Of a stretch of DNA of 64,000 nucleotides, positions 8,080-17,073 are shown in pieces. Under the pieces are notes generated by a model that saw only the letters and a list, made by a program, of their open reading frames with translations, did not search any database and was not told where the DNA came from. A program made the position numbers and the translations under genes. Every line of letters starts with the position of its first letter. Position 1 is the stretch's first letter. This stretch comes from Corynebacterium amycolatum SK46. Its GTDB lineage: Bacteria > Actinomycetota > Actinomycetes > Mycobacteriales > Mycobacteriaceae. The stretch is from assembly GCF_000173655.1 (NCBI RefSeq), contig NZ_ABZU01000002.1, forward strand, positions 245,385 through 309,384. The letters are read 5' to 3'.

Positions 8080-9288
8080 TTACGCGACCGATTTCTGACG
8101 CGTAGCAGCACCTGTACGGGAAGCGTCAATCGTATCTGCTGCGACCTTGCTTGACGTCTCGGCCGCGGAGACCCCAGAAACCTCCTCGTAGTGGCGAACA
8201 AGGTCTGCACACAGTGCTTCCCAGGTACGTTCGGTCACGGTGTCGCGGCAGCGGTTGCGCAGCTGCTTGCGAGCCAGCTCATCGTCGACGAGCAGCAGCT
8301 TGTCGACCGCCTCAGACAGATCGCGGGTGAAAGTCTTGGGCTCCAGCAGATAGCCGTTGACATCGTTAGTAATCAGGTCGCGCGGGCCGCCTGCGTTCGG
8401 AGCGATGGCCGGAACACCGGAAGCGTGGGCTTCCTGTACGGCCTGGCAGAAGGTTTCAAAGTCACCGGTGTGAACGAACACGTCCAGGCTGGCGAATGCC
8501 GCTGCCAACTTATCGCCGGTGAGCTGCCCGGTAAAGACGGCATTCGGCATCAGCTTCTTCAGCTTCGGCAGCTCCGGGCCATTACCAACAATGACCACCT
8601 GGATATCATCGCGGCCGTTCAGCGCTGCCAGCCGCTCCACGGACTTCTCCGCCGCCAACCTGCCGACATAACCAACAATTGGCTTGTCCTCCGGGCTCCA
8701 CTGCTTCCTGAGCTCCTCGCTACGCTTTGTCGGAGTAAAGCGAACCGCATCAACACCACGACCCCAGCGGTAGACGTCACGAATCTTGTGATTCTGCAGG
8801 TCCTCAATAGTCGGCGACGACGGCGCCAGCGTTCGGGCACAGGAGTTATGAATCACGCGCGTCCACAACCACGCGGCCGTGGAGAGCCCCGCCAACTTGT
8901 AGTTCTTGGCAAAACCCGCAACGTCCGTCTGATAGATAGCCACAGCCGGGATGCCCAGCGCCTTAGCAGTCAAAGCGCCCGCACCACCGAGCACAAATGG
9001 CGAAGCCAAGTGGACAACATCCGGCTTAAACTGCGTCAGCGCCGACGCTACCCTGCGGTTCGGCACACCGATCGGTAGTGAATCAATCAACGGCACCATC
9101 ACAGTGGGTACACGCTCAATGCGGTAGTCGCAGTAGAACTCTGCCTCTTCCTGCCAGTCCCGAGCACCCGGCGCAATCACCAGCGCCTCGTGCCCCTCAC
9201 GGCGTAAGTGTTCCAACACCCGCAACACGGAGTTTGTCACTCCATTGATGTTGGGCAAGAAGCTTTCAGCAATGATGGCAACGCGCAT
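8080..9288 (-). CDS. mgtA: GDP-mannose-dependent alpha-mannosyltransferase (MgtA-like)
   Basis: GT4-family, GT-B fold glycosyltransferase of 402 residues. The N-terminus [20 protein letters not shown] is typical of the PimB/MgtA subgroup. The C-terminal EX7E motif (ETFCQAVQE) near residue 300 binds the nucleotide sugar. In C. glutamicum and M. tuberculosis (Rv0557) the protein between menD and menG mannosylates glucuronosyl diacylglycerol, an anchor for lipomannan-like glycolipids; the same position here supports that role. The last ~25 residues are low-complexity and probably disordered. PimB-type activity remains possible. Confidence 0.85.
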   Translation of the reverse strand: MRVAIIAESFLPNINGVTNSVLRVLEHLRREGHEALVIAPGARDWQEEAEFYCDYRIERVPTVMVPLIDSLPIGVPNRRVASALTQFKPDVVHLASPFVLGGAGALTAKALGIPAVAIYQTDVAGFAKNYKLAGLSTAAWLWTRVIHNSCARTLAPSSPTIEDLQNHKIRDVYRWGRGVDAVRFTPTKRSEELRKQWSPEDKPIVGYVGRLAAEKSVERLAALNGRDDIQVVIVGNGPELPKLKKLMPNAVFTGQLTGDKLAAAFASLDVFVHTGDFETFCQAVQEAHASGVPAIAPNAGGPRDLITNDVNGYLLEPKTFTRDLSEAVDKLLLVDDELARKQLRNRCRDTVTERTWEALCADLVRHYEEVSGVSAAETSSKVAADTIDASRTGAATRQKSVA

Positions 9289-9292
9289 GGTG

Positions 9293-9784
9293 CTAGTTTT
9301 CCATCTCGTCGGAAAGCGAAAGTGACCCCCTGTTTACCTTTTGGGGATCTCTTTGTAAACGACGGGTTGCACGCAACGACAACCACCACAACGGCGCGAC
9401 GACGATAAACGCAACCACAGCGATGCTGGCCGCCGGGAGAAGTGACAGCGTCCAAGTGCGTCCGGCGACGCGGACGACATTGGGGTCAGTGCGGTCGTAT
9501 TCGACGCGGACGCGCTGCCCCTCTTCCAGACCAACGGGATAGAGCAAACCGGTTGGTGGCGACTGAAACCCACCATTCTCGTCGACGAAATCGACCGTGG
9601 TGCGAAGGACCTCGACCGAGCGCACATTAGCTACGGACTGCCCCATGTTCGACTCGATATTGCGGTCATTAATGAAGCAGCCCACCACCATGGCCAGGCA
9701 CGACAGCAACAGGCAGATCATTACAAACAGCAACACCTGACGAAGGAAGCGCGGCCAATTGGCCAGGGCAGTTTTCCACTGCAT
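9293..9784 (-). CDS. DUF3592 domain membrane protein
   Basis: Protein of 163 residues with two membrane spans (about residues 15-37 and 112-136). Between them is an extracytoplasmic beta-rich domain with GLLYPVGLEEGQRVRVEYDR, typical of DUF3592. Function unknown. It corresponds in position to Rv0556, between menD and mgtA, and ends four bases before the mgtA start, so it is probably translated from the same message. Confidence 0.8.
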   Translation of the reverse strand: MQWKTALANWPRFLRQVLLFVMICLLLSCLAMVVGCFINDRNIESNMGQSVANVRSVEVLRTTVDFVDENGGFQSPPTGLLYPVGLEEGQRVRVEYDRTDPNVVRVAGRTWTLSLLPAASIAVVAFIVVAPLWWLSLRATRRLQRDPQKVNRGSLSLSDEMEN

Positions 9785-9881
9785 GGCGGTCGCGACCTCC
9801 CTATTTTTCTGTCCCTGATTGTTTCCAGCTCTGATCTGATGCTGCCGGCCAGCTAGTCCTTATTCAGCAAGCCTTGTTCAG

Positions 9882-11783
9882 CTAGTGCTTGTCCAGCACC
9901 CCAATCTCCGCATTGTATGCCAGCTTGTGATGCAACTGTCTACGCGTCGCGCGCGTGGTCGCCACCTCGATGACGCGGATGCCATCGACGTCGGTATCCG
10001 GGTGCAGCTGCGCGAGCAGATCTGGGAGGCGGTCAACATGCACGTGCTCGACCCCGTAGGCCTGACAGATGCCCTCAAAGTCCACGTCCTGCGGTGTGCC
10101 GAAGATGCGCTCGAAGCTTCCCCGCAGAGCCGGGCTGCCCGCCTCCAGCGTCTCGAAGATACCGCCACCGGCATCATTGGCCACCACGATGGTGAGGTTT
10201 TCCGGCCTCGGCTCCAGCGGCCCAATCGCCAGCGCTGCGGAGTCGTGCTGGAACGTCAGGTCCCCCATGAGCGCAATCGTCCGCGGCGGGCGGATCTCGT
10301 CGGCATGCTCGCGATCGGACGCCAGCGCAATACCAATCGCCGTCGCCACCGTGCCGTCGATGCCCGCGGCACCTCGTCCCGCATACGTGTTCACACCCGG
10401 GAAAGGCAGGCCCGTGTACGACGCATCGCGCACCGGGTTCGACGCGCCCAGCACCACATTGTCACCCGTGCGCAGACTATCCGTCAGCGCCGCCGCCACA
10501 TGGAATCCGGTCAGCGGTTCCTCCGCTTCAATCGAGTCGGTAAGCGTCTCTCGCACGGACTTTACCGCCAATTCGCTGGCAGCCTCACAGATTTTCGTCC
10601 ACTGCGGGTCCTGCTCCCCCACAGTCTGCACATGCTTTACGACGGCCCTTGCGTTCGCCGTTACATCCGGGAACTCCACCCCAAAGCCGTGGTTTTCCGC
10701 ATCCGAGACAACCGTCAACTCGATATCAGGATTGGCCAGCAGCTTAGAGATCCCTCGGTGCAGCGTCGGCCTGCCGACCAACACAATCTGCTCCGGCGGA
10801 ATCTGCGCAAAAGTACCCGCCGCAAGCGGGTGAACCGGGTGCGCCGGCGCATATGCATTCGGCTCAGCGATGGTTGGCAAATCCTCCAACTCTGGCAGAT
10901 GCGGGGCATTCGAGCCCGCAATCACGAGTGTGCGGCGGCTGATGTCAATTGTGGCTGTGCTAGCCGTGTTGGCCGGGCTGGTAGTGGCCGAGTTGGCTGA
11001 GTGGGCTGCGATGGCGGCTGCGCCGACGTTGTTGCTGTTGGTAGGCGCAATCGTGGTCCAGGGGCCGCCGTCTGCGCGGCCCTCGGGGATGTCGGCGACG
11101 GAGTCGTCGTCAGGCACGAGCGGTTCGACAAAACGGACGTTGAGGTGGCCGGCCCCGGATGCCATGGCGGCAACAACGCGATCAATGCGGGCGCGAATCT
11201 GTGCGGCAGTGGCCTTCGTGACCGGGGCGGTGCCGTCCAGATCGAACTCGACTACGGAGGCATCGGCGAACAGGCGGTCCTGGACGATGGTCTGGTTCGC
11301 GCCGGTGCCGCGATAATGCGCGGGGCGATCGGCGGTCAGTGCCAGCAGCGGAATACCCGACGCGGTGGCTTCGACCATGGCGGGCACGAGGTTTGCGACG
11401 GCTGTGCCGGACGTTGTAATTACCGGGGTCACCTTGCGGGTGCGCGAGGCCAGGCCGAGGGCGAGGAAGGCGGCGGAGCGTTCATCGATGCGCACATGGA
11501 GGCGAACCTTCGCCGCATCGGCGGCCTGGACCAGAGCGCGGGCCAGCGGGGCGGACCGGGAACCCGGGCACACCACGGCATCGACCATGCCGAGACGCAG
11601 CAGCTCATCGACGATGAGGCCCGCTACCACTGCGGATGGGGCCGCGGGAGTTGCAGGGGCTGCGGAGGTGTGGGGCGTGGCGTTGGTTGCCGAGGCTGGG
11701 GTGCCAGCATCGGTGCTGGCGGCATTGGTGATGTTGGCGCCCTGAGCGTGCGTAGTCTGGGAGGTGTCCTGGTTGTCGTTCAC
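9882..11783 (-). CDS. menD: 2-succinyl-5-enolpyruvyl-6-hydroxy-3-cyclohexene-1-carboxylate synthase
   Basis: Thiamine-diphosphate enzyme of ~633 residues that joins isochorismate and 2-oxoglutarate in menaquinone synthesis. The N-terminal domain carries VVCPGSRSAPLA and the catalytic Glu in RIDERSAAF; the C-terminal domain has NTYAGRGAAGIDGTVATAIG and the Mg/ThDP motif GDLTFQHD. Residues ~1-50 are an Ala/Thr/Asn-rich leader not found in the core family, and a second Ala/Asn/Ser-rich insertion lies near residue 250. The start is uncertain: GTG 11783 or TTG 11789. Neither has a clear ribosome-binding site, and a TAGCCT element just upstream suggests a leaderless message. Confidence 0.94.
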   Translation of the reverse strand: MNDNQDTSQTTHAQGANITNAASTDAGTPASATNATPHTSAAPATPAAPSAVVAGLIVDELLRLGMVDAVVCPGSRSAPLARALVQAADAAKVRLHVRIDERSAAFLALGLASRTRKVTPVITTSGTAVANLVPAMVEATASGIPLLALTADRPAHYRGTGANQTIVQDRLFADASVVEFDLDGTAPVTKATAAQIRARIDRVVAAMASGAGHLNVRFVEPLVPDDDSVADIPEGRADGGPWTTIAPTNSNNVGAAAIAAHSANSATTSPANTASTATIDISRRTLVIAGSNAPHLPELEDLPTIAEPNAYAPAHPVHPLAAGTFAQIPPEQIVLVGRPTLHRGISKLLANPDIELTVVSDAENHGFGVEFPDVTANARAVVKHVQTVGEQDPQWTKICEAASELAVKSVRETLTDSIEAEEPLTGFHVAAALTDSLRTGDNVVLGASNPVRDASYTGLPFPGVNTYAGRGAAGIDGTVATAIGIALASDREHADEIRPPRTIALMGDLTFQHDSAALAIGPLEPRPENLTIVVANDAGGGIFETLEAGSPALRGSFERIFGTPQDVDFEGICQAYGVEHVHVDRLPDLLAQLHPDTDVDGIRVIEVATTRATRRQLHHKLAYNAEIGVLDKH

Positions 11784-11825
11784 ACTCAATAGGCTACTTG
11801 TCAGGCTGGATATCGGGCTCTTTGG

Positions 11826-11900
11826 GAGTTACTGACTAGGTTTGAGGCTGTTTAGGGCTGTTTTTCGGGCTCAAAGTGCCATAAACGGGGTCAGTATCTC
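11826..11900. repeat. Intergenic inverted-repeat element
   Basis: GAGTTACTGAC at the left end pairs with GTCAGTATCTC at the right (one mismatch), with partial pairing further in. The right half resembles the element at 3640-3708, and the left arm (ACTGACTAGGTTT) resembles the repeat at 60118-60160. It fills most of the gap between the menC stop and the menD start. Confidence 0.6.
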
Positions 11901-11951
11901 TGGGTGCTCCGAGTGTTGAAGCAGGTGGTGAGCCGCCACTGCACTGCGCCG

Positions 11952-12968
11952 CTACAGGTGGGCGTACGCCGCGCGGAGGCGGTCGAACCACCAATCGCGG
12001 CGGGGTCCCGGCGCGGCGAGCTCGGCCAGGCGGGAAGGGTCTGGCGCGGGGTTGGTGACGGGCAAACGGCCATCGATAAGTGGTCGGGGCTCAATGACGT
12101 CTTCGATAAACAGCGAGGACGTGGCCAAACCCGCCGCGTTCGGCTCCGGCTGCAGCTCGGTAGCAGGCAGGGCCGCCGCCGTGAACAAGCCGGCAGCCAT
12201 GCCAACGCCGGTGTCCAACGCGCTGGCGACGGTTACCTTCATCTCCAGCTCCTCGGCCAACCGAAGCAAACGGCGTGGCCCACCAAGTGGCGCGACCTTC
12301 ATTACGCCCACGTCCGCCGCCTGTTCGCGCGCAACCAAATACGGATCCTCGACCTTGCGGATCGACTCATCAGCAGCAATCGGGCAAAAGTCCCCCACTG
12401 CGTCGCGGACCTCGCGGAGCTCGGCGACAGTCGCAACGGGCTGTTCCATATACTCCAGCGGGCCCAACTCATGAGCGGCGCGGATGGCCTGCTCCACCGA
12501 CCAGCCACGGTTAGCATCCACCCGCACCACAGATTCATAGCCATAGGCTTCGGCCACCGCGGTGCGGACGGCGGCTACGCGCTCGATGTCGTCGTTAAGC
12601 GATTGGCCGCTCTCTGCGACCTTGACCTTGAACGTGCGGCACCCGGGGTAACGCCCCACGACCTCCGGCACCTGCTCGGGCGTGACGGCGGGGATGGTGG
12701 CGTTGACCTCGACAAACTCGCGCTTCGGGGTGGGCAGGCCGACGTATGCGCACTCGATGGCCGAGCGCAGCCACGCGGCGGCCTCGGGCGCCTCGTACTC
12801 CAGGAAGGGCGCGAACTCGCCCCAGGTGACGGGGCCGTCGATGAGGAGTGCCTCGCGGGTGGTGACGCCGCGGAATTTCACCGCCATGGGAAGCGCCACG
12901 ACGTGGGCGCGGTCGAGAATGTCATCGATTGGCGGAAGCTGGATGTTGGGCGCAGCGGACACAGACAT
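11952..12968 (-). CDS. menC: o-succinylbenzoate synthase
   Basis: Enolase-superfamily enzyme of 338 residues that dehydrates SHCHC to o-succinylbenzoate. Catalytic and metal ligands can be followed in order: KVKV (KxK base), DANRGW, EYMEQP, ADES and the second Lys in MKVAPLGG. The frame is open far upstream, but the start ATG at 12968 (MSVSAAPNIQLPP) fits the family length and leaves a 34-base divergent gap to menB, which must hold both promoters or overlapping transcripts. Confidence 0.93.
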   Translation of the reverse strand: MSVSAAPNIQLPPIDDILDRAHVVALPMAVKFRGVTTREALLIDGPVTWGEFAPFLEYEAPEAAAWLRSAIECAYVGLPTPKREFVEVNATIPAVTPEQVPEVVGRYPGCRTFKVKVAESGQSLNDDIERVAAVRTAVAEAYGYESVVRVDANRGWSVEQAIRAAHELGPLEYMEQPVATVAELREVRDAVGDFCPIAADESIRKVEDPYLVAREQAADVGVMKVAPLGGPRRLLRLAEELEMKVTVASALDTGVGMAAGLFTAAALPATELQPEPNAAGLATSSLFIEDVIEPRPLIDGRLPVTNPAPDPSRLAELAAPGPRRDWWFDRLRAAYAHL

Positions 12969-13002
12969 ACCCCTCATGCTAGAGACCTTTATGCTGGAAG
13001 CC

Positions 13003-13971
13003 ATGACTGATACCGCGAAGTACTCGACCGATAACCCCTTCCGCCCTGAGCAGTGGAAGACGGTTGCCGGTTTTGAGGATTTGACCGACATCACCTACCA
13101 CCGCCACGTCGGCGAGGGCCGCGAAAACGGCATTGTGCGCATTGCGTTTGATCGCCCGGAGGTTCGTAACGCATTCCGACCGCATACCGTCGATGAGCTC
13201 TACCGCGCACTCGACCACGCGCGCCGCACCCCGGATGTCGGCGTTGTGCTGCTGACCGGTAACGGCCCGAGCACCAAGGACGGTGGCTGGGCATTCTGTT
13301 CGGGTGGTGACCAGCGCATTCGCGGTCGTTCCGGCTACCAGTACGCAACGTCTCACGAGCATGACGACGCTACCGCAGACGCATCCACCATCGATACCGC
13401 GCGCGCCAAGGTCGAGGGAGGTCGCCTGCACATCCTGGAGGTGCAGCGCCTGATTCGCACCATGCCGAAGGTTGTCATTGCCGTGGTCAATGGTTGGGCC
13501 GCAGGTGGCGGACACTCCCTGCACGTGGTGTGTGACCTGACACTGGCATCCCGCCAGGAGGCCCGCTTTAAGCAGACCGACGCTGACGTGGGATCTTTCG
13601 ATGCCGGCTATGGCTCGGCTTACCTGGCGAAGCAGGTTGGTCAGAAGTTTGCCCGCGAGATTTTCTTCCTCGGCCGTTCCTACGACGCTGAGACCATGCA
13701 CCGCATGGGCGCCGTCAACGAAGTCGCCGACCACGCTGAGCTGGAAGAAGTCGCGGTGGAGTGGGGTCGCATGATCAACGGTAAGTCCCCAACGGCGCAG
13801 CGCATGCTGAAGTTCGCTTTCAACCTGACCGATGACGGACTGATGGGCCAGCAGGTGTTCGCGGGCGAGGCCACTCGCCTGGCGTACATGACCGACGAGG
13901 CCGTCGAGGGCAAGGAAGCGTTCTTGGAAAAGCGCGACCCGAACTGGGACGAGTTCCCGTTCTATTACTAG
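13003..13971 (+). CDS. menB: 1,4-dihydroxy-2-naphthoyl-CoA synthase
   Basis: Crotonase-family enzyme of 322 residues that closes the second ring of the naphthoquinone from o-succinylbenzoyl-CoA. GGWAFCSGGDQRIRGRSGYQ and QTDADVGSFDAGYGSAYLA are nearly diagnostic for MenB. The ATG at 13003 is preceded by GGAAG at five bases; an in-frame ATG at 12991 lacks a good site. It is divergent from menC and convergent with the pdxY-type kinase gene. Confidence 0.96.
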   Translation: MTDTAKYSTDNPFRPEQWKTVAGFEDLTDITYHRHVGEGRENGIVRIAFDRPEVRNAFRPHTVDELYRALDHARRTPDVGVVLLTGNGPSTKDGGWAFCSGGDQRIRGRSGYQYATSHEHDDATADASTIDTARAKVEGGRLHILEVQRLIRTMPKVVIAVVNGWAAGGGHSLHVVCDLTLASRQEARFKQTDADVGSFDAGYGSAYLAKQVGQKFAREIFFLGRSYDAETMHRMGAVNEVADHAELEEVAVEWGRMINGKSPTAQRMLKFAFNLTDDGLMGQQVFAGEATRLAYMTDEAVEGKEAFLEKRDPNWDEFPFYY

Positions 13972-14005
13972 GCACGGGGGCTGAGCCCAGCCCTACTGCC
14001 CAGCC

Positions 14006-14932
14006 TTACGCCACCTTCGTTACCTCAAACCGCTGCTCCGGGTGGACGTACGCCTCCTGCGCACGAACGAGCTCCAGCTCGCCAGAGCCGGACTCGTGCG
14101 TCACCTTGAGCAGCTCAAAGATACTGGCCGCGGTGTTGCCCAGCGCGACCGAGAGGTCACCGTCAATACCGCGACCACGCAGCAGGTTGCCCGCAAACAG
14201 CGCAGCCGTGACATCGCCGGAGCCGTTGCGCTTCAACGGCAGGTACGGCGTCGCCACCAGCCATGCACCGGAGCCATTGACGGCGAGCATCTCAATCTCG
14301 CCCACCTTGCGCTCCGGACGTAGCACACTGGTGACAAGGACGGCCTCCGGGCCCATCTCTCGAGCAGCATGGGCTGCAGCCAAGGTAGATTCCAGATCCC
14401 CGACCTCGCGGCCCGTCAGGTATCCCAGCTCAAACTGGTTCGGCGTAATCACGTCTGCCACCGGCACGACCTTGTCGCGCAGCAGCGGCGGAATGTCGTC
14501 CGAAACGTGGCAGCCACTCTTGGCATTTCCCATCACCGGGTCACACGAGTAAATGGCCTTCGGGTTGCGCTGCTTGGTCAACGCCACGGCTTCAATAATT
14601 ACGTCCGCAATATCGCTACCGCCCTGGTAGCCGGAGATAATCGCGTCGACGTCGTCAAGCTTGCCCAGCTCATCGATACCCTTGATGACCTCACGCACAT
14701 CCGTGGCCGGAATCATTGGGCCGCGCCACTGGCCGTAGCCGGTGTGGTTGGAGAAATCGACGGTGTGGACCGGCCACACTTCAAAACCTGCGCGCTGCAG
14801 CGGGAAGACCGCAGCGGAATTGCCCACGTGACCATAGCTCACATGCGACTGGATGGACAGAATCGAGGGCACGCGGTTGAACTCCGCGACAGTTTCAGCT
14901 GCCTTTTCGGTAGGGGCCTGGTTTTCGCTCAT
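14006..14932 (-). CDS. pdxY: Pyridoxal kinase (PdxY/PdxK type)
   Basis: Ribokinase-superfamily enzyme of 308 residues that phosphorylates pyridoxal to PLP in the salvage pathway. Signatures include SIQSHVSYGHVGNSAAVFPL at the substrate side, ITPNQFELGYLTG, and the ATP/anion-hole motif GSGDVTAALFAG near residue 235. ATG 14932 is preferred over an upstream in-frame ATG because it gives MSENQAPTEKA ahead of the conserved start of the fold. PLP is the cofactor of HemL, encoded elsewhere in this window. No operon partner is evident. Confidence 0.9.
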   Translation of the reverse strand: MSENQAPTEKAAETVAEFNRVPSILSIQSHVSYGHVGNSAAVFPLQRAGFEVWPVHTVDFSNHTGYGQWRGPMIPATDVREVIKGIDELGKLDDVDAIISGYQGGSDIADVIIEAVALTKQRNPKAIYSCDPVMGNAKSGCHVSDDIPPLLRDKVVPVADVITPNQFELGYLTGREVGDLESTLAAAHAAREMGPEAVLVTSVLRPERKVGEIEMLAVNGSGAWLVATPYLPLKRNGSGDVTAALFAGNLLRGRGIDGDLSVALGNTAASIFELLKVTHESGSGELELVRAQEAYVHPEQRFEVTKVA

Positions 14933-14973
14933 ACCATCTATATTGCAACGGATGCCCGAAAATCCCATATTCC

Positions 14974-15417
14974 CTAGTAAGCGCTGGGTCGGCGCCTGCT
15001 GGCTTTGAGCTCGGAACGGCGTTGCTTCTGTGCTTTACGACGGGCAATCGAGGCCCGACTCGGTCGAGTCCGCCGGCGCCTCGGAGGCGGTGGCTGCACG
15101 GCTTCCCGGATGAGGTCCGCAAGGCGACGTCGGGCTTCCGCGCGGTTGCGTACCTGGGAGCGCTGCGTGGTGACGGACACGGTGAGTGTGGTGCCGTCGA
15201 GTCGGTGGCTGAGGTTCTGGAGAGCGCGGCGGCGGTGGACGTCGGAAAGCACGCTGAGCTCGGCAATATCGACCGATAGCTGCACCTTGGAGTCGGTGGT
15301 GTTAACGCCCTGCCCGCCCGGCCCTCCGGAGCGCGCGAAGCGTTCGGTGAGTTCCGCAGCTGGGATGACAAGGCCCTTTGGGATGCCGGGACCTGGTGGG
15401 ATGTGCAGGGGTTTCAT
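14974..15417 (-). CDS. arfB: Alternative ribosome-rescue factor / peptidyl-tRNA hydrolase ArfB
   Basis: Protein of 147 residues with the release-factor GGQ loop (SGGPGGQGVNTTDSKVQL, about residues 30-47) and a strongly basic C-terminal tail rich in Arg/Lys (from residue ~112). This is the layout of ArfB/YaeJ, which inserts its tail into the empty mRNA channel of stalled ribosomes and hydrolyses the peptidyl-tRNA. It lacks the codon-recognition domain of RF1/RF2. It contains a copy of the dispersed GCTTTACGACG motif (15032-15042). Confidence 0.93.
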   Translation of the reverse strand: MKPLHIPPGPGIPKGLVIPAAELTERFARSGGPGGQGVNTTDSKVQLSVDIAELSVLSDVHRRRALQNLSHRLDGTTLTVSVTTQRSQVRNRAEARRRLADLIREAVQPPPPRRRRTRPSRASIARRKAQKQRRSELKASRRRPSAY

Positions 15418-15432
15418 GGTGGCCAGTGTAGT

Positions 15433-15477
15433 CAGGTCGCGTTTGTAAACAGGTCACGTTTTCCCATTCGCCTGTTT
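15433..15477. promoter_or_regulatory. Possible operator upstream of the SDR gene
   Basis: CAGGTCGCGTTT is repeated as CAGGTCACGTTT 17 bases later, and AAACAGG (15447-15453) is matched by CCTGTTT (15471-15477). Such paired repeats in the arfB/SDR divergent gap are compatible with a dimeric repressor site. No regulator gene lies next to it. Confidence 0.4.
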
Positions 15478-15557
15478 CAGACCAACCGCTCGCCTAAGCT
15501 GTCGAATAACATTTATCCACTTATAAAAACAGCAAGAAAAGGCAGGATTGAGACACC

Positions 15558-16340
15558 ATGGCCACTTCTGATTCCCCGTCCATTTTCATCTCCGGCGGCG
15601 CGCAGGGCATCGGCCGCGCGGTGGCCGAGAAGTTCCTGGCTGCAGGCTGGACCGTAGGCGTCTACGACATCAATGAGGATGCCCTGGCGAAGCTCAAGGC
15701 TGAACGCCCGGAGGTAATCGTCGGCAAGCTGGACGTGACGGACTATCAGCAGTGGGAGGACGCACTTGCGGACTTCACCTCCCACACCGGCGGCAAGCTG
15801 ACGGTGCTGGACAATAACGCGGGCATCATCGGCGATGGCGATATCACCGACCAGTCGCCGGAGATTATTCGCGCGCAGGTGGACATCAACTGCACCGGCC
15901 TGACGCTGGGCGCGAAGGCGGCGCATCCGTACCTGAAGCGCACCAAGGGATCGCACCTGGTCAACATGGGTTCGGCTTCGGGCATCTACGGCCAGCCGCA
16001 CATCGCGCCGTACTCCGCGTCAAAGTTCTACGTCTCTGGCCTGACGCAGGCTCTGGATCTGGAGTGGCGCAAGGACAAGATCCGTGTCGTCGCCATCATG
16101 CCGCTGTGGGCGAAGACCAAGCTGGCGGACGTTTCCGCTGGTTCCACCCGCCGTCTGGGCGTGCGCATCACGCCGGACCAGGTCGCTGATGCCATGTGGA
16201 AGGCAACGCACCCGCAGAACTTCATTGAGCGCCAGCGTCACTTCTACTCGGTGTCGGCGGCGGACTTTATCCTGCGCTACCTGGGCAAGATTGGCCCACA
16301 GTTCCTGTCCCGCCCGGTTAACGCAATCATCGCGGGTTAG
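15558..16340 (+). CDS. SDR family oxidoreductase
   Basis: Classical short-chain dehydrogenase/reductase of 260 residues. The Rossmann motif GGAQGIGRA lies near residue 13, NNAG near residue 86, and the Ser-Tyr-Lys triad is in GSASGIYG and YSASK (Tyr about residue 154). An Asp after the second strand (YDIN) suggests preference for NAD(H). The substrate is unknown. An AGGATTGAG ribosome-binding site precedes ATG. alkB starts 16 bases after its stop. Confidence 0.9.
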   Translation: MATSDSPSIFISGGAQGIGRAVAEKFLAAGWTVGVYDINEDALAKLKAERPEVIVGKLDVTDYQQWEDALADFTSHTGGKLTVLDNNAGIIGDGDITDQSPEIIRAQVDINCTGLTLGAKAAHPYLKRTKGSHLVNMGSASGIYGQPHIAPYSASKFYVSGLTQALDLEWRKDKIRVVAIMPLWAKTKLADVSAGSTRRLGVRITPDQVADAMWKATHPQNFIERQRHFYSVSAADFILRYLGKIGPQFLSRPVNAIIAG

Positions 16341-16356
16341 CAGGCAAAATAGACCT

Positions 16357-17031
16357 ATGCTCTTTGATCAACTCCCGCGCCACGATGCCCGCATCACGCC
16401 GGGAGTTGTTCATTTGCCGGGGTGGCTTACGCTGGACCAGCAGTCGGGCACCATCACGCAACTCCGCGACATCGCCCGCGACCTCGCCGGAACTCCCCTG
16501 GCCATGACTCGCCCGCAGCTCAAAAGTGGTCAGATGCAGGTCTTCATGCTGCATCTCGGACGCATGTGGGCCACGAATCCGTACCGCTACGTCACGCACG
16601 CAGGCGGCATTCGAGTCCCGCCCGTGCCTGACAACCTCTTAGAGCTCGCCACCGAAGCACTCGGCGCTGCCGCGCTTTACGACGAATCCCTCAGCCAGTG
16701 GCCCTCCACTTTTCGGCCCGACATGGCGTTGGTCAACTACTACCCACCCGGGGCCACCATGGGGATGCACCAGGATCGCAACGAAAACTCCTCTGCCCCA
16801 ATTGTGTCGCTCTCTATCGGCGACGAGGCCCTATTCCGCATTGGCGGGACTGAAAACCGCAGCAAGCCCTGGGATGACGTGACTCTCGCCAGTGGGGATG
16901 TGATCGTGTTTGGCGGCCCGAAGCGGCTTGCGTTTCATGGTGTGCCCAAGACTCGTCCGGGCACTTTGCCGGAGGCTTGCGGGCTTAAAGAGGGCCGCAT
17001 CAATATCACTTTTCGGCAGGTGGAGGGGTGA
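16357..17031 (+). CDS. alkB: Alpha-ketoglutarate-dependent dioxygenase AlkB
   Basis: Protein of 224 residues that oxidatively removes alkyl groups such as 1-methyladenine and 3-methylcytosine from DNA or RNA. The iron ligands are in MGMHQDRNE (HxD) and AFHGV, and the 2-oxoglutarate-binding Arg in RINITFR. VNYYPPGATMGMHQD is a strong AlkB signature. The ATG at 16357 gives the family-length protein; the frame is open further upstream only inside the SDR gene. It may be co-transcribed with the SDR gene. Confidence 0.95.
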   Translation: MLFDQLPRHDARITPGVVHLPGWLTLDQQSGTITQLRDIARDLAGTPLAMTRPQLKSGQMQVFMLHLGRMWATNPYRYVTHAGGIRVPPVPDNLLELATEALGAAALYDESLSQWPSTFRPDMALVNYYPPGATMGMHQDRNENSSAPIVSLSIGDEALFRIGGTENRSKPWDDVTLASGDVIVFGGPKRLAFHGVPKTRPGTLPEACGLKEGRINITFRQVEG

Positions 17032-17073
17032 CGCTTAGAAACCGCATAGCCACCGACCGCTAGCCTAGAGACC

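Noticed and set aside
7377..8210. Longer MenG starting at 8210
   Set aside because: The extra ~47 residues overlap mgtA, have an Arg-rich shadow-like composition and are absent from the family.
9885..11000. Long open frame (371 codons) on the plus strand opposite menD
   Set aside because: It is the antisense of a well-supported menD with all motifs; the Arg-rich translation is typical of a shadow frame in G+C-rich DNA.
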